DNA of 51,770 bases from Acidobacteriota bacterium. Its GTDB lineage: Bacteria > Acidobacteriota > JAAYUB01. A model generated the notes under the pieces. That model saw only the letters and a program-made list of their open reading frames with translations. It searched no databases and was not told the origin of the DNA. The stretch lies in contig JAGNHB010000041.1 of assembly GCA_018001935.1 (NCBI GenBank), forward strand, positions 1-51,770, read 5' to 3'. The stretch's first letter is position 1, and each line of letters opens with the position of its first letter. A program made the translations under genes and the position numbers. This document shows positions 43,451 through 51,715 of the stretch, one piece after another.

Positions 43451-44786
43451 AACTGAAGGAAAATCAAGCGAAACGCCGCTTCTCGTCAAACTGATACTCG
43501 GGCTGGCCATTGTCGGTCTCCTTTTCTTCCTTGCCAATACCCTCATTTACAAGAAGATCGATGATGAGATCGCCGCGTTGACCACCGAGCGCGAGCAGTT
43601 GGACAAGAAGGTGCAGGAAGGCCAGGGCTTTCTCCGGACCGAAAACGAGCACATGCGGGACATCGCGATCCTGGCCGACCAGTTGAGCGCCCAGAGCCGC
43701 TGCCTGCCCGATGGTTCGGAAATTGACCAGCTGGCGAAAGAGTTTTACAAGGATGCCCAGGAAAAATATGACATGTTCGATGTCAGTTTCGACATTTCCG
43801 GCATCTCGGTCAACGAGCGGAAACTTCAGGAAATTCCCATCGCCTTCCGGTGCAGCGCGACCTTCACGAAACTCGGCGAGCTGTTCCAGGCCGTGTCCCG
43901 TTACAGCCGCATCCTGAACATCGAGTCCCTCGACCTCAAGCGGCTGAACATCAAGGAGCGGGCCACCGTTCCCGGCTGGAAGAAGACGGCCCAGCTGCCC
44001 ACCATCAAGGTGTCGTTCGTGGCCAAGACCTACTCCATGGTGAAGGACCCGGACGAGGACTCCCAGATCCAGGAAGTGATCGCGAAGGCCCGCCAGACCA
44101 TGGCGACGACGCCTGCCGCCCCCGGGCAGCCCGCTCCGGCAGCGCCTGCCGCCGGGACCCCTGTCGCCGGGGCCCCTGCCGCGCCGGGTGCGGTCAAGAC
44201 CGCCCCAGGCGCCCCGGGCGCCCCGGGTGCCCCGGGTGAGGCCACCGAGGTCCAGATCAACGACTATCGCAGCGTGGCGTTCGTCGGGGCCGGGAAGCCC
44301 GACCCGTTCTTCGACCCCATCGAAGCCATGCAGGATGCCATCGTGAAGGCGAAAGAGAAGGAAATGAAGGAGAAGGTGGAGCGCATCGCCGTGATTCCGC
44401 CCCTGAACGTCCGCTGGAAGAACTTCAAGGGCTTCCGCGCGTTCCTGCTCTCCGAAGTGACCTTCAACGGCGTGCTCGAGAACAAGGACGGCAGCAAGGC
44501 CGCCATCTTCATCGGCCCGGACCGTCACGCCCACAACGTGAAGAAGGGAGACTCCTTCTACAACGCCTACGTCAGCAACATCACGCGCGTGGGCAACGAA
44601 TATCGGGTCATCGTGGAAGAGTACGAGCTTCGACCGAATTCGAGCCTGATCGATCGTATCGAGGGCAAGAAAGCGATCCCGGTCACGCTCAGCCAGGCCG
44701 TCGATCAGGTGAGAGGGTCCAACGACTACAAGACCGTCAAGGTGAATGTCAAAACCCTCGCCCGTGCGACCAAACCCGCGAAATAA
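43443..44786 (+). CDS. PilO-PilP fusion protein of the type IV pilus alignment complex
   Basis: This 447-residue protein joins two normally separate pilus proteins. Residues 1-215 are PilO: a membrane helix (13-36), coiled coil and ferredoxin-like domain (IPIAFRCSATFTKLGELF). Residues about 220-264 are a linker of Ala, Pro and Gly (PGAPGAPGAPGE). Residues 265-447 match PilP: a GKPDPFFDP box, then FNGVLENKDGSKAAIF and VKKGDSFYNAYVSNI. PilP is usually a lipoprotein that contacts PilQ; here it would be held by the PilO helix. No separate pilP is in the operon. Confidence 0.88.
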   Translation: MAKTEGKSSETPLLVKLILGLAIVGLLFFLANTLIYKKIDDEIAALTTEREQLDKKVQEGQGFLRTENEHMRDIAILADQLSAQSRCLPDGSEIDQLAKEFYKDAQEKYDMFDVSFDISGISVNERKLQEIPIAFRCSATFTKLGELFQAVSRYSRILNIESLDLKRLNIKERATVPGWKKTAQLPTIKVSFVAKTYSMVKDPDEDSQIQEVIAKARQTMATTPAAPGQPAPAAPAAGTPVAGAPAAPGAVKTAPGAPGAPGAPGEATEVQINDYRSVAFVGAGKPDPFFDPIEAMQDAIVKAKEKEMKEKVERIAVIPPLNVRWKNFKGFRAFLLSEVTFNGVLENKDGSKAAIFIGPDRHAHNVKKGDSFYNAYVSNITRVGNEYRVIVEEYELRPNSSLIDRIEGKKAIPVTLSQAVDQVRGSNDYKTVKVNVKTLARATKPAK

Positions 44787-44814
44787 AACTTGTATTTTGA
44801 TAAGGAGGCATTTG

Positions 44815-46824
44815 ATGCGCCCCACGAAATTGATGATCTCAGTCATTCTCCTTGTGGCATTCATAGCCGCTGGACTATTCGTATTCGCCGAGGATTCCAG
44901 GAGCGCCGCGGCGGCCCGGAAACCCCTGGAAAGTGCGTTCGGTGTTCTGAACGACATCGCCGTGCAGCCTGACGGGATCCTCCTGAGAGGGAACAACATC
45001 GGCAGCTACACGCACTTCAAGCTGTCGGACCCCACCCGCCTGGTGATCGACATCAAGGACTCGGCGTGCGCCCTGAACCGGAGTTCCGTCCCGGTGAACG
45101 GGGAGCTGGTGCAGCAGGTCCGCGTGTCCCAGTTCTCGCCGAAGAACAAGGTCCGGGTGGTCTTCGACCTCCGCCGGGACATCTCCGGCGCGGAGATCCA
45201 GCGGACCCCCGGAGGGCTCCTGGTCCAGTTCACCCCGGTGGCGACCTCGGCCGCCGCCCGGAAGGAAGACGGCGTGACGCTCGAGATCGCGTCCTCCAAG
45301 GCCGCCCCCGTGGTTACGGACGGGACGAGCGGGATCATCCGGATCCCCGAGCCGGTGGTGAAACCGAAGGCCGTCGAACCGGTCCGGACCGCCACCGCCG
45401 TTCCCCTGCCCGACATGAAGCAGGCCCCCGGCGTCAAGCTCCTGGCGACCAAGGTCGAGTCGGCGAAGACCGCCGCGATGGTGTCGGACGACTCCGAGGA
45501 CCAGGTGAACTTCTCCGGCGAGCCGATCACGGTGGACGTCGTCGACGTCCCGATCGTGGACTTCTTCCGCTGGATGGGCGACAACATCGGGCTCAACATC
45601 GTGGTCGATCCGAGCGTTTCGGGCACGATCTCCATGAAGGTCAACTGCGTTCCCTGGGACCAGGTTTTCGACCTGGCGCTCAAGAACAACCGGTTGGCCA
45701 AGCTGATCGAGGGCGAGGTCATCCGGATCGGCACCATGGACTCCTTCAAGGACGAGGAAAAGGCCCGCCAGGAACTCAAGCGCGCCCGGTACATCACCAC
45801 CAAGACCATCCGGGCGAACTACGCCACGGTGAAGGACCTCGCGTCCAGCAAGATCCTGAACCCGATCCTGAGCCAGAGCGGCGAGATCAACTTCGACGAG
45901 CGGACCAACACCATCGTCATCCGGGACATCCCCGAGCGCATCAAGGACGTCGAGGAACTGATCAAGGTCCTGGACGTGCCGGAGCACCAGGTTGAGATCG
46001 AGGCCCGCATCATCGCCGCCAACCGCAGCTTCGCCCGCAGCATCGGCGTCCAGCTGGGCTTCGTCGGCGGCAACCTGCAGCGGATGACCGTGGGCGGCCC
46101 CAACACCTTCGCGGGCATCGGCGGGTATCGCCCCGCCCAGACGCCGAACTCGGCCTATGTCGCCGGCAATGCCGCCACCGGCCGCGGCGCCGCGACGGGG
46201 ACCGCCAACCAGGGCGCGGGCGTTTCCACCGGTGCGGACGGCAAGACCGGCAACTGGAACATCAACCTGCCCGCCATCGGCGCCACGAGCGGTATCGGCC
46301 TCTCCATCGGGAACATCCTGGATACCTTCCTTCTCGATGCCTCCCTGACGGCCGCGGAAAGCAGCGGTCAGGTCATGGTGATCAGCCAGCCCAAGGTCCA
46401 GGCCCAGAACAACCGCAAGGCCACGATCGAGCAAGGTCTCCAGATCCCCGTCCAGACCAGTGAGAACAACACCACCACGGTCCGGTTCTTCTCCGCGTCC
46501 CTCAAGCTGGAAGTCACGCCCCGGGTCACCGAGGACGGGAACGTCTTCCTGAACATCGCGCTGGAGAACAACCGTGCGGACTTCACCAACACGGTCAACG
46601 GGATCCCCTCCATCATCACCTCGCAGTCCGCGACGGAAGTCCTGGTCGGCGACGGCGGGACCACCGTGATGGGCGGTGTGCTGATCGACGAGGACATCCG
46701 GTCGAACGACAAGGTGCCGCTCCTCGGCGACATCCCGCTGCTGGGCCACCTCTTCCGGCGTGACTCCAAGCAGAAGGACACCAAGGAGATCCTGTTCTTC
46801 CTGACCCCGAGAATCATCCGCTGA
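44815..46824 (+). CDS. pilQ: type IV pilus secretin PilQ
   Basis: The 669-residue outer-membrane secretin has a signal peptide (about 1-25) and one AMIN domain (about 44-140, binds peptidoglycan). A Pro-rich spacer, a short secretin N0-like domain (about 230-300) and an N1 domain (about 323-390) follow. The C-terminal secretin barrel ends with VPLLGDIPLLGHLFR and FFLTPRIIR. A Gly/Ala-rich insert lies at about 427-480. The ATG at 44815 follows AAGGAGG. It is the pore through which the pilus leaves the cell. Confidence 0.95.
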   Translation: MRPTKLMISVILLVAFIAAGLFVFAEDSRSAAAARKPLESAFGVLNDIAVQPDGILLRGNNIGSYTHFKLSDPTRLVIDIKDSACALNRSSVPVNGELVQQVRVSQFSPKNKVRVVFDLRRDISGAEIQRTPGGLLVQFTPVATSAAARKEDGVTLEIASSKAAPVVTDGTSGIIRIPEPVVKPKAVEPVRTATAVPLPDMKQAPGVKLLATKVESAKTAAMVSDDSEDQVNFSGEPITVDVVDVPIVDFFRWMGDNIGLNIVVDPSVSGTISMKVNCVPWDQVFDLALKNNRLAKLIEGEVIRIGTMDSFKDEEKARQELKRARYITTKTIRANYATVKDLASSKILNPILSQSGEINFDERTNTIVIRDIPERIKDVEELIKVLDVPEHQVEIEARIIAANRSFARSIGVQLGFVGGNLQRMTVGGPNTFAGIGGYRPAQTPNSAYVAGNAATGRGAATGTANQGAGVSTGADGKTGNWNINLPAIGATSGIGLSIGNILDTFLLDASLTAAESSGQVMVISQPKVQAQNNRKATIEQGLQIPVQTSENNTTTVRFFSASLKLEVTPRVTEDGNVFLNIALENNRADFTNTVNGIPSIITSQSATEVLVGDGGTTVMGGVLIDEDIRSNDKVPLLGDIPLLGHLFRRDSKQKDTKEILFFLTPRIIR

Positions 46825-46833
46825 GGACGACAC

Positions 46834-47217
46834 TTGGCGATGAACATTTTCAGGGATACACTCGATGCCATTCTGAGGGCGGTGGATGGGATTCGGACCA
46901 TCCTGATCGTCGGGGTGGATGGCATCATCATCGATCGGGACTTCAAGGACGGGGTTCCGGACCCGGAGCTGAGTTACGAACTGGTGGCCGCGGAGTACAC
47001 GTCGCTTCTCAAGACGTCCCTGCGGACGGCGGAAGACGTCGAAACGGGCTGCCTGCAGGAAATGACCATCCTCACGGAACGGTACCTGTTCATCGTGCGC
47101 ATGATCACCGAAGAGTACTTCATCATGATGGTCATGAACCCGGACGGCAACTTCGGCAGGGCACGGTACGAGATGAAGAAGGCCCAGATCATCCTCGAGA
47201 AGGAATTCCGGATCTGA
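46834..47217 (+). CDS. roadblock/LC7-domain protein
   Basis: The 127-residue protein has the roadblock pattern: an N-terminal helix, then TILIVGVDGIIIDRD, a central helix (YELVAAEYTSLLKTS) and two late strands (MTILTERYLFIVRMI, EEYFIMMVMN). Such proteins often regulate small Ras-like GTPases; MglB, which controls polarity and type IV pili in Myxococcus, has this fold. It follows pilQ by nine bases, so a pilus-related role is likely, but no MglA GTPase is visible here. TTG at 46834 has the better ribosome-binding spacing; ATG at 46840 is an alternative. Confidence 0.8.
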   Translation: MAMNIFRDTLDAILRAVDGIRTILIVGVDGIIIDRDFKDGVPDPELSYELVAAEYTSLLKTSLRTAEDVETGCLQEMTILTERYLFIVRMITEEYFIMMVMNPDGNFGRARYEMKKAQIILEKEFRI

Positions 47218-47241
47218 TTCCGGGCATCGGTTGACGAAAGG

Positions 47242-47275
47242 AAGCGGGAACCCCGGGGTTCCCGCTTTGCTTTCC
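47242..47275 (+). terminator. rho-independent terminator of the pil operon
   Basis: A perfect palindrome around AAGCGGGAACC/GGTTCCCGCTT is followed by TGCTTTCC, 25 bases past the roadblock stop. Confidence 0.8.
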
Positions 47276-47282
47276 AGAAAAG

Positions 47283-47317
47283 AAAATCGCGGGCGAAAGC
47301 CCGCGATTTTCCGTTTT
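47283..47317. terminator. bidirectional terminator between the pil operon and kbl
   Basis: AAAATCGCGGGC and GCCCGCGATTTT form a 12-pair stem with a GAAA loop, with A and T runs on either side. It can serve both converging units. Confidence 0.85.
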
Positions 47318-47331
47318 CCGGGATCCGCGTG

Positions 47332-48579
47332 TCAGGGGATCATGTTGAGGTCGCGGCCGACCTTGGTGAAAGCCGCGATGGCGTGATCCAGGTGGTGCAT
47401 GTCGTGTGCCGCGGAAATCTGGACGCGGATGCGGTCCTTGCCGCGGGGGACCACCGGGAAGCTGAAGGCGATGACGTAGATGCCCTCGTCCAGCATCCGG
47501 TTGGCGAAGTCGACGGCCAGCTTGGAGCAGTCGGGGTACTTGCCGAACATGATGGGGGTGATGGGGTGGACGCCGGGGATGATATCGAAGCCGGCGGCCG
47601 TCATCTTTTCTCGGAAATAGAGGGTGTTACGTTCCAGCTTGTCCCGGAGTTCGGTGGTGGAGGAGAGCATGTCCATCACCTTGATGGTGGCCATGACCAC
47701 GGACGGGGCCACGGTGTTGGAGAAGAGGTACGGGCGCGCCTTGTTGCGCATCCAGTCGATGATCTCCTTCCGGCCGGAGATGCAGCCGCCGGACGCCCCG
47801 CCGAGCGCCTTGCCGAAGGTGGTGGTGATGACGTCCACCCGGCCCATCACCCCGTTGTGCTCATGGGTGCCCCGGCCGGTCTTCCCCATGAAGCCGCTGG
47901 CGTGGGAGTCGTCCACCATGACCAGGGCGTCGTAGCGGTCGGCCAGGTCGCAGATGTCCTTGAGACTGGCCACGTCGCCGTCCATGGAAAAGGCGCCGTC
48001 GGTGGCGATCATCTTGAAGCGGCAGCCTTTCTCGTCCGCTTCCTTCAGGCAGCGTTCGAGCCCCTTGGCCATCTTGCCCGTGGCGGCGTCGAGTTCCTCC
48101 ACGTCCCGCATGTCACTGTGTTTGTAAGCCCAGCGCTGCGCCTTGCAGAGGCGGACGCCGTCGATGATGGAGGCGTGGTTGAGGGCGTCGCTGATGATGG
48201 CGTCCTGCTCGCCCAGGAGCGGTTCGAAGACGGCCCCGTTGGCGTCGAAGCAGGAGGAGAAGAGGATGGTGTCGTCCAGGCCGAGGAAGTCCGACACCTT
48301 GCGTTCCAGGGTCTTGTGGATGTCCTGGGTGCCGCAGATGAAGCGGACGGAGGAGAGGCCGTAGCCGCGGTGGTCGATCCCCTCGTGGGCGGCCTTGATC
48401 AGCTCGGGGTGGGAGGAGAGGCCCAGGTAGTTGTTGGCGCAGAAGTTCAGGCACTTGCGCCCCTTGACGACGATTTCGGCGCCCTGGGGGCTCTCGATGA
48501 CCCGCTCGTGCTTGTAGAGTTTCTGCTCTTCCAGTTTGCGGAGTTCCTCGGCGAGAAAATCCTTCATTTTTCCGTACAT
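47332..48579 (-). CDS. kbl: glycine C-acetyltransferase (2-amino-3-ketobutyrate CoA ligase)
   Basis: The 415-residue PLP enzyme of the alpha-oxoamine synthase family has [42 protein letters not shown] and the PLP lysine in [14 protein letters not shown]. It splits 2-amino-3-ketobutyrate with CoA into glycine and acetyl-CoA in threonine breakdown. The motif set fits KBL better than biotin or haem relatives. The ATG has AAGGAG at seven bases. The usual partner tdh is not in the window. Confidence 0.92.
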   Translation of the reverse strand: MYGKMKDFLAEELRKLEEQKLYKHERVIESPQGAEIVVKGRKCLNFCANNYLGLSSHPELIKAAHEGIDHRGYGLSSVRFICGTQDIHKTLERKVSDFLGLDDTILFSSCFDANGAVFEPLLGEQDAIISDALNHASIIDGVRLCKAQRWAYKHSDMRDVEELDAATGKMAKGLERCLKEADEKGCRFKMIATDGAFSMDGDVASLKDICDLADRYDALVMVDDSHASGFMGKTGRGTHEHNGVMGRVDVITTTFGKALGGASGGCISGRKEIIDWMRNKARPYLFSNTVAPSVVMATIKVMDMLSSTTELRDKLERNTLYFREKMTAAGFDIIPGVHPITPIMFGKYPDCSKLAVDFANRMLDEGIYVIAFSFPVVPRGKDRIRVQISAAHDMHHLDHAIAAFTKVGRDLNMIP

Positions 48580-49177
48580 GTTTATCTCCTTGGAGTGGGT
48601 GTTCCGACCGGTCCCGAAGCGCGAAATTGTAACGCCTCTCCCCCGGGAACGCAACCGGTTTTCGCGAACGCGGAGGGTTGCAAAATAGACGTTCAACTCA
48701 AACTGAAGATGAATTGAACCACGAACCACACGAAAAATTAAGGAAAAGCGGCGCAGAAAAACGAATTTGCCGCATCGGGAGTGCGGCGCGGAGGTTTCCG
48801 GAGCGCCGCTTTGTCACATGCCGAAGAAAAGACGCGCAGGCTTCCGGAGCGCCGCTGTGAAGGGGATGCGCTCGGCCGGGGGGCCCGCGTTCGGATCGAC
48901 TGCGCCGTGCTCTTAGACCGATCGTGATGAAGATGGGCGTTGAAGAACGAGACGAGGGTCACCCCCCCGACCCTGAAGGGGGCGAATGCGAATAGAACGA
49001 AACGAGGCACCCCCCGACCCCGGAGGGGTCGAATGTGAATAGAATGAGGGGAGAACCGATCACCCCGACCCCGGAGGGGTCGAATGTGCGGAGAGGAGAT
49101 TCACGTTCGATCTCTCCGGGGTCGGGCGGAAGCGGTTCGTCCATCCTCAAGGAGACGGTCTTTCGCCGCTTCGGGAA
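48580..49177. repeat. repeat-rich interval upstream of the kinase fragment
   Basis: No gene is seen. AACCACGAACCACACGA words lie at 48715-48743. GCGCAGGCTTCCGGAGCGCC lies within a ~60-bp unit at 48811-48869 that recurs at 51115-51172. Three copies of a GACCCCGGAGGGGTCGAATG element lie at about 48962, 49010 and 49061. Confidence 0.7.
48962..49128. repeat. three-copy GACCCCGGAGGGGTCGAATG repeat with an inverted half-copy
   Basis: The copies are spaced about 50 bases apart. Each has a GACCCC/GGGGTC palindrome and is followed by GTGAATAGAA or a variant. A shorter CTCCGGGGTCGG in the other sense lies at about 49113-49126. Confidence 0.8.
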
Positions 49178-49546
49178 ATGCCGACGTCGGGGGCGTGCCC
49201 CGCCTGCGGGTTCGACCCGGTCCGCCGGCCCTGGCGTACCCCGGCGTTGCCGCCGGGCACGGCGCTGGGGAGCGAGTACCGGCTGGGGCGGGTGCTGGGG
49301 AAGGGGGGCTTCGGCATCACCTACGTGGTCTCGGACGTGAACCTGGAGCGCCGGGTGGCGGTGAAGGAGTTCTTCCCCCAGGCGCTGGCCGCGCGGGGGA
49401 CGGACCAGACCACGGCGGTCGCCGTGGCCGAGGGGCGCTTCGGCAACTGGCGGAAGCGCTTCCTGGACGAGGATGGACGGCGTCGATCCCCTCCGGAGTC
49501 ATCCCTCGGGACCGAACCGAACCCTCACCCGGGCGAAGGCGGATAA
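49178..49546 (+). pseudogene. serine/threonine protein kinase fragment (N-terminal lobe only)
   Basis: The 122-codon frame begins like a bacterial Hanks-type kinase with a CPACG metal-binding knuckle. It has YRLGRVLGKGGFGITYVV (glycine loop 41-46) and VAVKEFFP with the ATP lysine Lys63. The kinase homology stops at RKRFLDED near 49473, before the helix C region is complete. A short unrelated tail then leads to a stop. The HRD and DFG motifs are absent from the following DNA. It is therefore a broken gene or a shuffled leftover. Confidence 0.8.
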
Positions 49547-49579
49547 CGCGGGCAATATTTCTGTTCTGAAGGAAAATTC

Positions 49580-50011
49580 ATGAAACGTGCAGTTGGGGTT
49601 GCCGAAAATTTATTATTGATATTGTTAGGTTTTAGTTGCAATTCGACGGCATTCGGCGCCCAGGAGCCGTCGGCGCCGGCGGAGGAGAAACGTGATGCCT
49701 TTGCGCGGTCCGTCGGCATGAAATTCGTGCGAATTCCGCCGGGGAGTTTCACCATGGGCTCGCCGGACGGGGAGCCTGGAAGATTCATCGACGAGACGCA
49801 GCACCGCGTCACCCTCTCCCGCCCCTTCGAACTGCAGACCACCGAGGTGACGCAGGGGCAGTGGGAAGCGGTGATGGGGAACAACCCGTCGTACTTCAGG
49901 AACGCGGGCAAGGACGCTCCCGTGGAGTCGGTTTCGTGGGAGGACTGCCAGGAGTTCATCCGGAAGCTGAACGAAAAGGACCCCGGGAAGGGGTACCGAC
50001 TGCCGGCGTAG
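49580..50011 (+). pseudogene. formylglycine-generating enzyme-like (SUMF1-type) protein, truncated
   Basis: A signal-like N-terminus (about 1-27) is followed by the first half of an FGE-sulfatase domain: FVRIPPGSFTMGSPDGE, VTLSRPFELQTTEVTQGQW, NPSYFRNAG and VSWEDCQEFIRKLN. Homology ends at GYRLPA, exactly where family members continue into a TEAEWEYA-type motif. The stop comes from a 57-bp tandem repeat that starts there. The rest of the domain is not found downstream. FGE-like domains of this kind often accompany protein kinases, matching the kinase fragment just upstream. Confidence 0.85.
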
Positions 50012-50145
50012 GCGCCGCCTGCCGGGCGGCGAGTGAAGGCCACGGAATGCGTGCGCCTCCCGGCGTAGGCGCCGCCTGCCGGGCGGCGCGTGAAAGCCAC
50101 GGAATGCGTGCGCCTCCCGGCGGGAGGCGCGTAAGACCGCGGGCC
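50003..50145. repeat. 57-bp tandem repeat, about 2.4 copies
   Basis: Units start with CCGGCGTAGGCGCCGCCTGC at 50003 and 50060, with a partial third at about 50117. The unit includes CACGGAATGCGTGCGCCTCC. It truncates the FGE-like frame. The rest of 50146-50340 holds no recognised gene. Confidence 0.9.
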
Positions 50146-50340
50146 GGGAGAGAGGCGGGGGCGAGCGAGAGAAAAGTCGCCCTGCAGTCGCCGTTCGTCC
50201 GCGACGGGGCAGGGCAGTTTCAGGGCCAGGCTGGCCGTGCTACCACGCCGGGCTGTCAAGTCGCAGCGATGGGGGCGGCGTCGAGCCGGCGGCATCCGAA
50301 CGCCGTCCCGGGTCCCAAGGGTCGGGGAGGCCAGAGTATG

Positions 50341-50835
50341 CTACCGGCCGAGGGGATTTTCCGGTCCCGAGGAGGGAGGCATTGCGAAGGACTCGCCTGG
50401 CGTCTCCGGACTCACCTTGAAGGGGTTGACGACCCGGACCCCCGAGTATGCCGCCCCGTCCTGGAAGTCTTCGGAGAAGAGGGTTCCGCAGCCGCCGAGA
50501 AGGGCCGCGGCCAGGATGTGGGCATCCCAGAAACTCAAGGTGTGCTGTTTCTGAAGGTCGATGGCTCTCCAGACACTGAGCGCGTCGAGACCCACCACCT
50601 GGAACGTACCCAGGAGCCGGACCTGACGTTCCGCCAAGTCGAGGGGAAGGGGCACGGCCATCTTGCGGGTGACGGTAACCCAGAATTCGCAGAGAACCTG
50701 GGCCGAAAGGCAACCGTTCCCCTCCTTTAGATGGTGCCGTATCAACTCCCGAGCCTTCAAGCTCTTGTCGGGCTCGGACTCGTCGTTGGCATAGACCAGG
50801 ACGTTGGTATCGAAGAACACCCGTTCAACGCTCAT
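50341..50835 (-). CDS. VapC-type PIN-domain toxin
   Basis: The 164-residue protein has the PIN nuclease acidic set: Asp9 in FFDTNVLVY, Glu50 in LCEFWV, Asp104 in SFWDAHIL and Asp123. VapC toxins cleave RNA in a metal-dependent way and are held inactive by a partner. The ATG follows GGAGG. It overlaps the antitoxin gene by 11 bases. About 25 residues after VRVVNPF extend past the usual PIN end. Confidence 0.9.
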   Translation of the reverse strand: MSVERVFFDTNVLVYANDESEPDKSLKARELIRHHLKEGNGCLSAQVLCEFWVTVTRKMAVPLPLDLAERQVRLLGTFQVVGLDALSVWRAIDLQKQHTLSFWDAHILAAALLGGCGTLFSEDFQDGAAYSGVRVVNPFKVSPETPGESFAMPPSSGPENPLGR

Positions 50836-51058
50836 GGAGGTCCTCCCTAGTCCAGGTCTTCTTTCCGACCCGGCCCTGACCCTGGCGAAACAGCCCGTCC
50901 AGTTCCTCGGCCAAAAGGGCTCGCCGGGAGGCTTCCCGGGCCACCAAATCCACCAAAAAACGGCGGACCAGTTCATTCAGGCTGCTGTCCCGGTCGATGG
51001 CGATCTTCCGCGCCGCCCGAATCAGTTCCGAATCCACGCTCAGGGTGATGTTGGCCAT
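50825..51058 (-). CDS. VapB-like ribbon-helix-helix antitoxin
   Basis: The 77-residue protein begins with a strand and two helices of ribbon-helix-helix type (NITLSVDSELIRAARKIA, SSLNELVRRFL). A charged C-terminal tail (VGKKTWTREDLHER) would wrap the toxin. It probably neutralises the PIN protein and represses the pair's own promoter. The start has GGAGG at seven bases. Placement ahead of the toxin with overlap is typical. Confidence 0.88.
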   Translation of the reverse strand: MANITLSVDSELIRAARKIAIDRDSSLNELVRRFLVDLVAREASRRALLAEELDGLFRQGQGRVGKKTWTREDLHER

Positions 51059-51114
51059 GTTGCACCTCCACATAAACAGTGTAGCACATAGGGCACCGTT
51101 GGCTTCCGGATTTT

Positions 51115-51172
51115 CGGACAAATGCCGACGGAAAGGCGCGCAGGCTTCCGGAGCGCCGTGGGAAGGGGGATG
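51115..51172. repeat. ~60-bp repeat, second copy
   Basis: This segment, containing GGCGCGCAGGCTTCCGGAGC and ending GGGGGATG, matches 48811-48869 in the same sense. A core in the other sense (GCTCCGGAAGCCTTCGCGCC) lies at about 51256-51277. Confidence 0.7.
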
Positions 51173-51307
51173 CAGGCATTTGCGGGGAAGGTCCGTTGCC
51201 CTGCGGTCTCGCTTCTTGGTCAAGGCGCAGGATTCGGGCTCCCGGTTGGTTCCCGCGCCGCTCCGGAAGCCTTCGCGCCGCACTCCCCAGATCTGACGGC
51301 ATCGATC

Positions 51308-51490
51308 CTAGGAGCTTGTCGCGGACAGACGGGAGAGGGTTTCGGGCAAATCCGGCAAGCCGGTCACTTCCACGCCGTTCTTGGCCCGGCGCTCCCGCCC
51401 TCCGTAGACCAGGAGCCGGTTTTCCACCGGGGGCAGCACGGCGGCGGAAGCCCGGAACCCCTTGAAAAAGTGCGTCAGGAAGTATCCGTG
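51308..51490 (-). pseudogene. C-terminal remnant, possibly of an AAA ATPase of the DUF4143 type
   Basis: The frame ending at 51308 reads ASAAVLPPVENRLLVYGG, then RERRAKNGVEVTGLPDLPETL. This resembles the end of ATP-binding proteins with a DUF4143 domain, where a VYGGxExxxRxGVxV segment precedes the C-terminus. No Walker motifs or other parts are found upstream on the minus strand before the terminator at 51608-51636. It is probably a decayed fragment; the family guess is weak. Confidence 0.35.
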
Positions 51491-51607
51491 CATTTTGCAA
51501 TGTAAAAGTTCAATTTGCACATTTCGTCGGTGAGGCGCGAGCCGATGAAGCCGAAGAGGGCGTCGAAAGGGCAATTTCCAACGGATATCGCCCGAAACGC
51601 GAAGTTG

Positions 51608-51636
51608 AAAAAAAAGGCGCCACGGGGGGTGGCGCC
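51608..51636 (-). terminator. rho-independent terminator for a minus-strand gene right of the window
   Basis: On the minus strand GGCGCCAC and GTGGCGCC form a stem followed by eight T residues. No gene that it would end is visible within 51637-51770. Confidence 0.8.
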
Positions 51637-51642
51637 GGGAAC

Positions 51643-51715
51643 AAAGCGGTAGCTCGAAGACTCGCTACCGCACTCCTGTACATTGTAATCAGGACGAGGA
51701 AGCAAGTGGCTGCGG
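51643..51715. repeat. two related palindromic units
   Basis: AAGCGGTAGC...GCTACCGCACTCC (51644-51677) and AAGTGGCTGCGG...CCACCGCACTCC (about 51685-51714) share layout and end. The first has a perfect eight-pair stem. Confidence 0.6.

Noticed and set aside
49178..50011. One functional kinase-FGE gene read through both frames
   Set aside because: The kinase homology ends before its catalytic loop, stops intervene, and the second fragment has its own signal-like start.
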